Below are positions 61,658-64,000 of a stretch of DNA of 64,000 bases, piece after piece. The stretch comes from Halorubrum coriense DSM 10284 (GTDB lineage Archaea > Halobacteriota > Halobacteria > Halobacteriales > Haloferacaceae): NCBI RefSeq assembly GCF_000337035.1, contig NZ_AOJL01000005.1, forward strand, positions 30,690-94,689, written 5' to 3'. Under the pieces are notes generated by a model. That model saw nothing but the letters and a program-made list of their open reading frames with translations. It had not been told where the DNA came from and did no database searches. Position 1 is the stretch's first letter; each line of letters starts with the position of its first letter. Both the position numbers and the translations under genes were made by a program.

Positions 61658-63643
61658 TCAGTCGTCGGCCGGGGCCGCGCCGGAGCCGCCGTCCGCGTGC
61701 TGCTGTTTGACCCACGAGAGCTTGCCGCCGGCCGCGAGGATGTCGCGCTCGCGCTCGGAGGCGTCCAGGTCGGCGGTGAACTCCCACTCGCCGTTGACGC
61801 TGACCGTGAACTCCTCCTGTCCGGAGGAGACGCCCGCGGGCACGTCGTCGACGATCTCGAGGTCGTCGCCCTGGTCGATCTCCTCGTACGTCTCCTCGTC
61901 GATCGCCAGCGGGACGATCCCGAAGTTGAACAGGTTCGCCTTGTGGATGCGGGCGAAGCTCTGCGCGAAGACCGCCTCGATGCCGAGGTACATCGGACAG
62001 AGCGCGGCGTGCTCGCGCGAGGAGCCCTGACCGTAGTTCTCGCCGGCCACGAGGACGCCGCCGTCGGCGTCGAGCGCGCGCTCGGCGAACGTGTCGTCGA
62101 CGCGCGAGAGCGTGAACTCGGAGAGCTTCTCGATGTTCGAGCGGAACTTCAGGATGTCCGCCGTCGCCGGGATGATGTGGTCGGTGGTGATGTTGTCCTC
62201 CATCTTGAGGAGGGCCTCGCCGCCGTCCACGTCGATCCCGTCTTTCAGCGGCACGTCGCCGATGTTCGGGCCCTTGACGAGCCCGTCGTCGATGGACTCG
62301 TCGGGCGAGATGATGTCGGAGTCGTCCTGTCCCATCCCGGGGCCGTACTTCGTCCCCATCTCCAGACCGGGGGCTTCGAGGTCGCCGAGGTCGTCCGCGA
62401 GGTCACGCGGGTCGACGATCTCGCCGGTGATGGCCGCCGCGGTGGCGACCTCGGGCGAGCAGAGGAAGACGGAGTCGTCCTCGATGCCGGAGCGACCCTC
62501 GAAGTTGCGGTTGAAGGTACGCAGCGAGACGGAGTCGGAGGCGGGCACGTGGCCGATACCGATACACGCGCCGCAGGTCGCCTCGGAGAAGTTGACGCCG
62601 GCCGCCATCATCTCCGCGGTCCAGCCCTCGCGGGCCAGCATCTCGGAGGCCTGCTTCGAGCCGGGCGCGACGATCATCTCGGTCTGCTTGGCGACCTCGC
62701 GGTCCTCCAGCATCTTCGCGCTGGGGAGGATGTCCTCGTACGCGCCGTTGGTACAGGAGCCGACGATGACCTGCTCGACGTCGGTGCCCTCGTACTCGCT
62801 GACGGGGGCGACGTTGTCGGGCATCGAGGGCGCGGCCACGAGCGGCTCGAGCTCGGTCAGGTCGACCTCGATCGTCTCCGCGTACTCCGCGTCCGCGTCG
62901 GGCTGGAGGTCGACGTACTCGTCCTCGCGGTCCTGACGCGCGAGCCAGTCCTTCGTCTTCTCGTCGGTCGCGAAGATCGAGGAGGTGGCTCCGAGCTCGG
63001 TGCCGAGGTTCGTGATCGTGGTGCGCTCGGGGATCGTGAGCTTCTCGGCTCCGGGGCCGGTGTACTCGAAGATTTTGCCGACGCCGCCCTTGACCGTCAG
63101 CTCGCCGAGCAGGTGGAGCGCGACGTCCTTCGCGGTCGCCCACTCGGGGAGCTCCCCTTCGAGGTGAACGTTGACGACTTCCGGCATCTCGACGTAGTAG
63201 GGGCCGCCGCCCATCGCGACGGCGATGTCGAGCCCGCCGGCACCGATCGCGAGCTGGCCGAGCCCGCCGGGTGTCGGCGTGTGCGAGTCGGACCCGAGCA
63301 GCGTCTTGCCGGGTGCCGCGAAGTTCTCCTTGTGGACCTGGTGGCAGATCCCGTTGCCGGGCCGCGAGAAGTACGCGCCGTACGTGCCGGCCGCAGAGCG
63401 GAGGAAACGGTGGTCGTCGGTGTTCTTGAAGTCAAACTGGTACGTCTGGTGGTCGCAGTACTGCGCGGCGAGCTCCGTCTGGACCTCGTCGAGGTCCAGC
63501 GCCTCGAACTGGAGCCACACCATCGTTCCCGTGGTGTCCTGCGTCAGCACTTGGTCGATCTCGATGCCGATCTCCTCGCCGGGCGTCAGCTCGCCCTCGA
63601 CGAGATGCTCATCGAGGATCTTCTCTGTAATCGTTTGTCCCAT
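61658..63643 (-). CDS. acn: Aconitate hydratase
   Basis: A 661-residue aconitase that isomerises citrate to isocitrate in the TCA cycle. The [4Fe-4S] ligands are in IVGSCTNGAYEDIL (near residue 293) and ATCGACIGIGH (near 353). HKENFAAPGKTLLGSDSHT is in domain 1 and YGQGSSREHAALCP in the swivel domain (catalytic Ser/Arg). Length fits the shorter, mitochondrial-like archaeal enzyme. A TTTTATA box lies 28-34 bases upstream on the minus strand. Confidence 0.92.
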   Translation of the reverse strand: MGQTITEKILDEHLVEGELTPGEEIGIEIDQVLTQDTTGTMVWLQFEALDLDEVQTELAAQYCDHQTYQFDFKNTDDHRFLRSAAGTYGAYFSRPGNGICHQVHKENFAAPGKTLLGSDSHTPTPGGLGQLAIGAGGLDIAVAMGGGPYYVEMPEVVNVHLEGELPEWATAKDVALHLLGELTVKGGVGKIFEYTGPGAEKLTIPERTTITNLGTELGATSSIFATDEKTKDWLARQDREDEYVDLQPDADAEYAETIEVDLTELEPLVAAPSMPDNVAPVSEYEGTDVEQVIVGSCTNGAYEDILPSAKMLEDREVAKQTEMIVAPGSKQASEMLAREGWTAEMMAAGVNFSEATCGACIGIGHVPASDSVSLRTFNRNFEGRSGIEDDSVFLCSPEVATAAAITGEIVDPRDLADDLGDLEAPGLEMGTKYGPGMGQDDSDIISPDESIDDGLVKGPNIGDVPLKDGIDVDGGEALLKMEDNITTDHIIPATADILKFRSNIEKLSEFTLSRVDDTFAERALDADGGVLVAGENYGQGSSREHAALCPMYLGIEAVFAQSFARIHKANLFNFGIVPLAIDEETYEEIDQGDDLEIVDDVPAGVSSGQEEFTVSVNGEWEFTADLDASERERDILAAGGKLSWVKQQHADGGSGAAPADD

Positions 63644-63670
63644 ATCATCCGCAGTTGGCTCTCCCGTGGA

Positions 63671-63677
63671 TATAAAA
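63671..63677 (-). promoter_or_regulatory. TATA-like box of the aconitase gene
   Basis: TATAAAA (minus strand TTTTATA) is 28-34 bases before the start codon at 63643. Confidence 0.5.
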
Positions 63678-63918
63678 CCCGCGAGTTTCCCGAAGATCGA
63701 CCGTGTTAGATCGTTCGATACGGCAACGTTCGCGCCTATCTCGACGTGATACCACTCACCGTGAAATACGTAGCCGTGCCGAGTGTTTTAGGTCATTAAA
63801 CGCCTGAAACGGCCGAAAAACACCGTCTCGGCGGTCGCGGCGAGATCGGCCGCTTTCCGTGGGATCGGCGCGCGGCGCGGCCGACACCGTTTAGTCTCGG
63901 CCGCGGCTCCGGACGGGC

Positions 63919-64000
63919 ATGTTCGACTCGGGAGCCGCGGTCGCGGCGGCGCTCTCCGCGGCCGGGGCCGACCTCGACGACGCGCAGCGACAGCCGAACG
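63919..64000 (+). CDS. Start of a gene of unknown function, cut by the window end
   Basis: ATG at 63919 opens a frame that runs to the edge without a stop: MFDSGAAVAAALSAAGADLD and so on. It has haloarchaeal codon use and Ala/Asp richness, and a TTTAG box about 28 bases upstream. Too short to recognise. The 275-base gap before it has no other gene. Confidence 0.45.
   Translation, partial: MFDSGAAVAAALSAAGADLDDAQRQPN

Noticed and set aside
61697-63709. A 670-codon plus-strand frame opposite aconitase
   Set aside because: Antisense to aconitase, which has all of its Fe-S cysteines and active-site motifs on the minus strand.
63780-63850. Possible hairpin GTGTTTT/AAAAACAC before the last gene
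   Set aside because: The arms are imperfect and the spacing irregular, so it is not convincing as a terminator or RNA gene.

Overview
The window is a stretch of haloarchaeal chromosome, most like Halorubrum or a close relative. Evidence for this is the very high G+C, the acidic proteins, Tat-type (twin-arginine) lipoprotein signals on secreted binding proteins, leaderless-style promoters (TATA-like box about 25-30 bases before the start codon), a two-domain fused histone, and split archaeal RNA polymerase genes (rpoH, B'', B', A', A'', nusA) followed by rpsL and rpsG. Genes are dense, with many ATGA-type overlaps.

Layout. 1-1.9 kb: a partial dispersed repeat, a purine-type deaminase and an archaeal dihydroneopterin aldolase. 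2.1-8.7 kb: an aminotransferase, a D-2-hydroxyacid dehydrogenase coupled to a polyamine-type ABC ATPase, and the divergent binding protein and two permeases. 9.3-15.6 kb: a complete dipeptide-type ABC transporter. 15.8-22.2 kb: a GTPBP1-like GTPase, an HFX_2341-type regulator, a TFB, a small HTH protein, a MinD-like protein with a degenerate P-loop, a HIT protein and a small Cys-rich protein. 22.3-27.0 kb: a membrane-protein gene broken by one in-frame TAG, a binding protein that appears circularly permuted, a PAP2 phosphatase and a DsbA-like protein. 27.1-29.3 kb: thiD and a ZIP transporter, with 63-bp tandem repeats and a second copy of the dispersed repeat between them.

29.4-39.0 kb is the accessory region of most interest. 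It holds four Tat/SipW-type TasA-like secreted proteins (one with a von Willebrand A domain inserted into it), an ER-type signal peptidase, a repeat protein with 13 N-glycosylation sequons and a 54-residue membrane peptide too short for usual gene calling. Two related membrane-anchored winged-helix regulators flank it. I read it as a cassette for making and processing a glycosylated surface fibre or adhesin.

39.0-50.3 kb: mutS, sepF, a glucose-6-phosphate dehydrogenase (Azf type), a DUF309 protein, an Na+/H+ antiporter with a TrkA module, tRNA-Arg, the ssDNA-binding protein RPA, the histone and, directly joined to it, a histone deacetylase-family gene. 50.3-50.85 kb: two tRNA-Asp genes trailed by decaying copies of their own 3' end. 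51.1-61.5 kb: the RNA polymerase/ribosomal protein block, interrupted by a Tat lipoprotein gene. 61.7-63.6 kb: aconitase. A partial gene of unknown function runs off the right edge.
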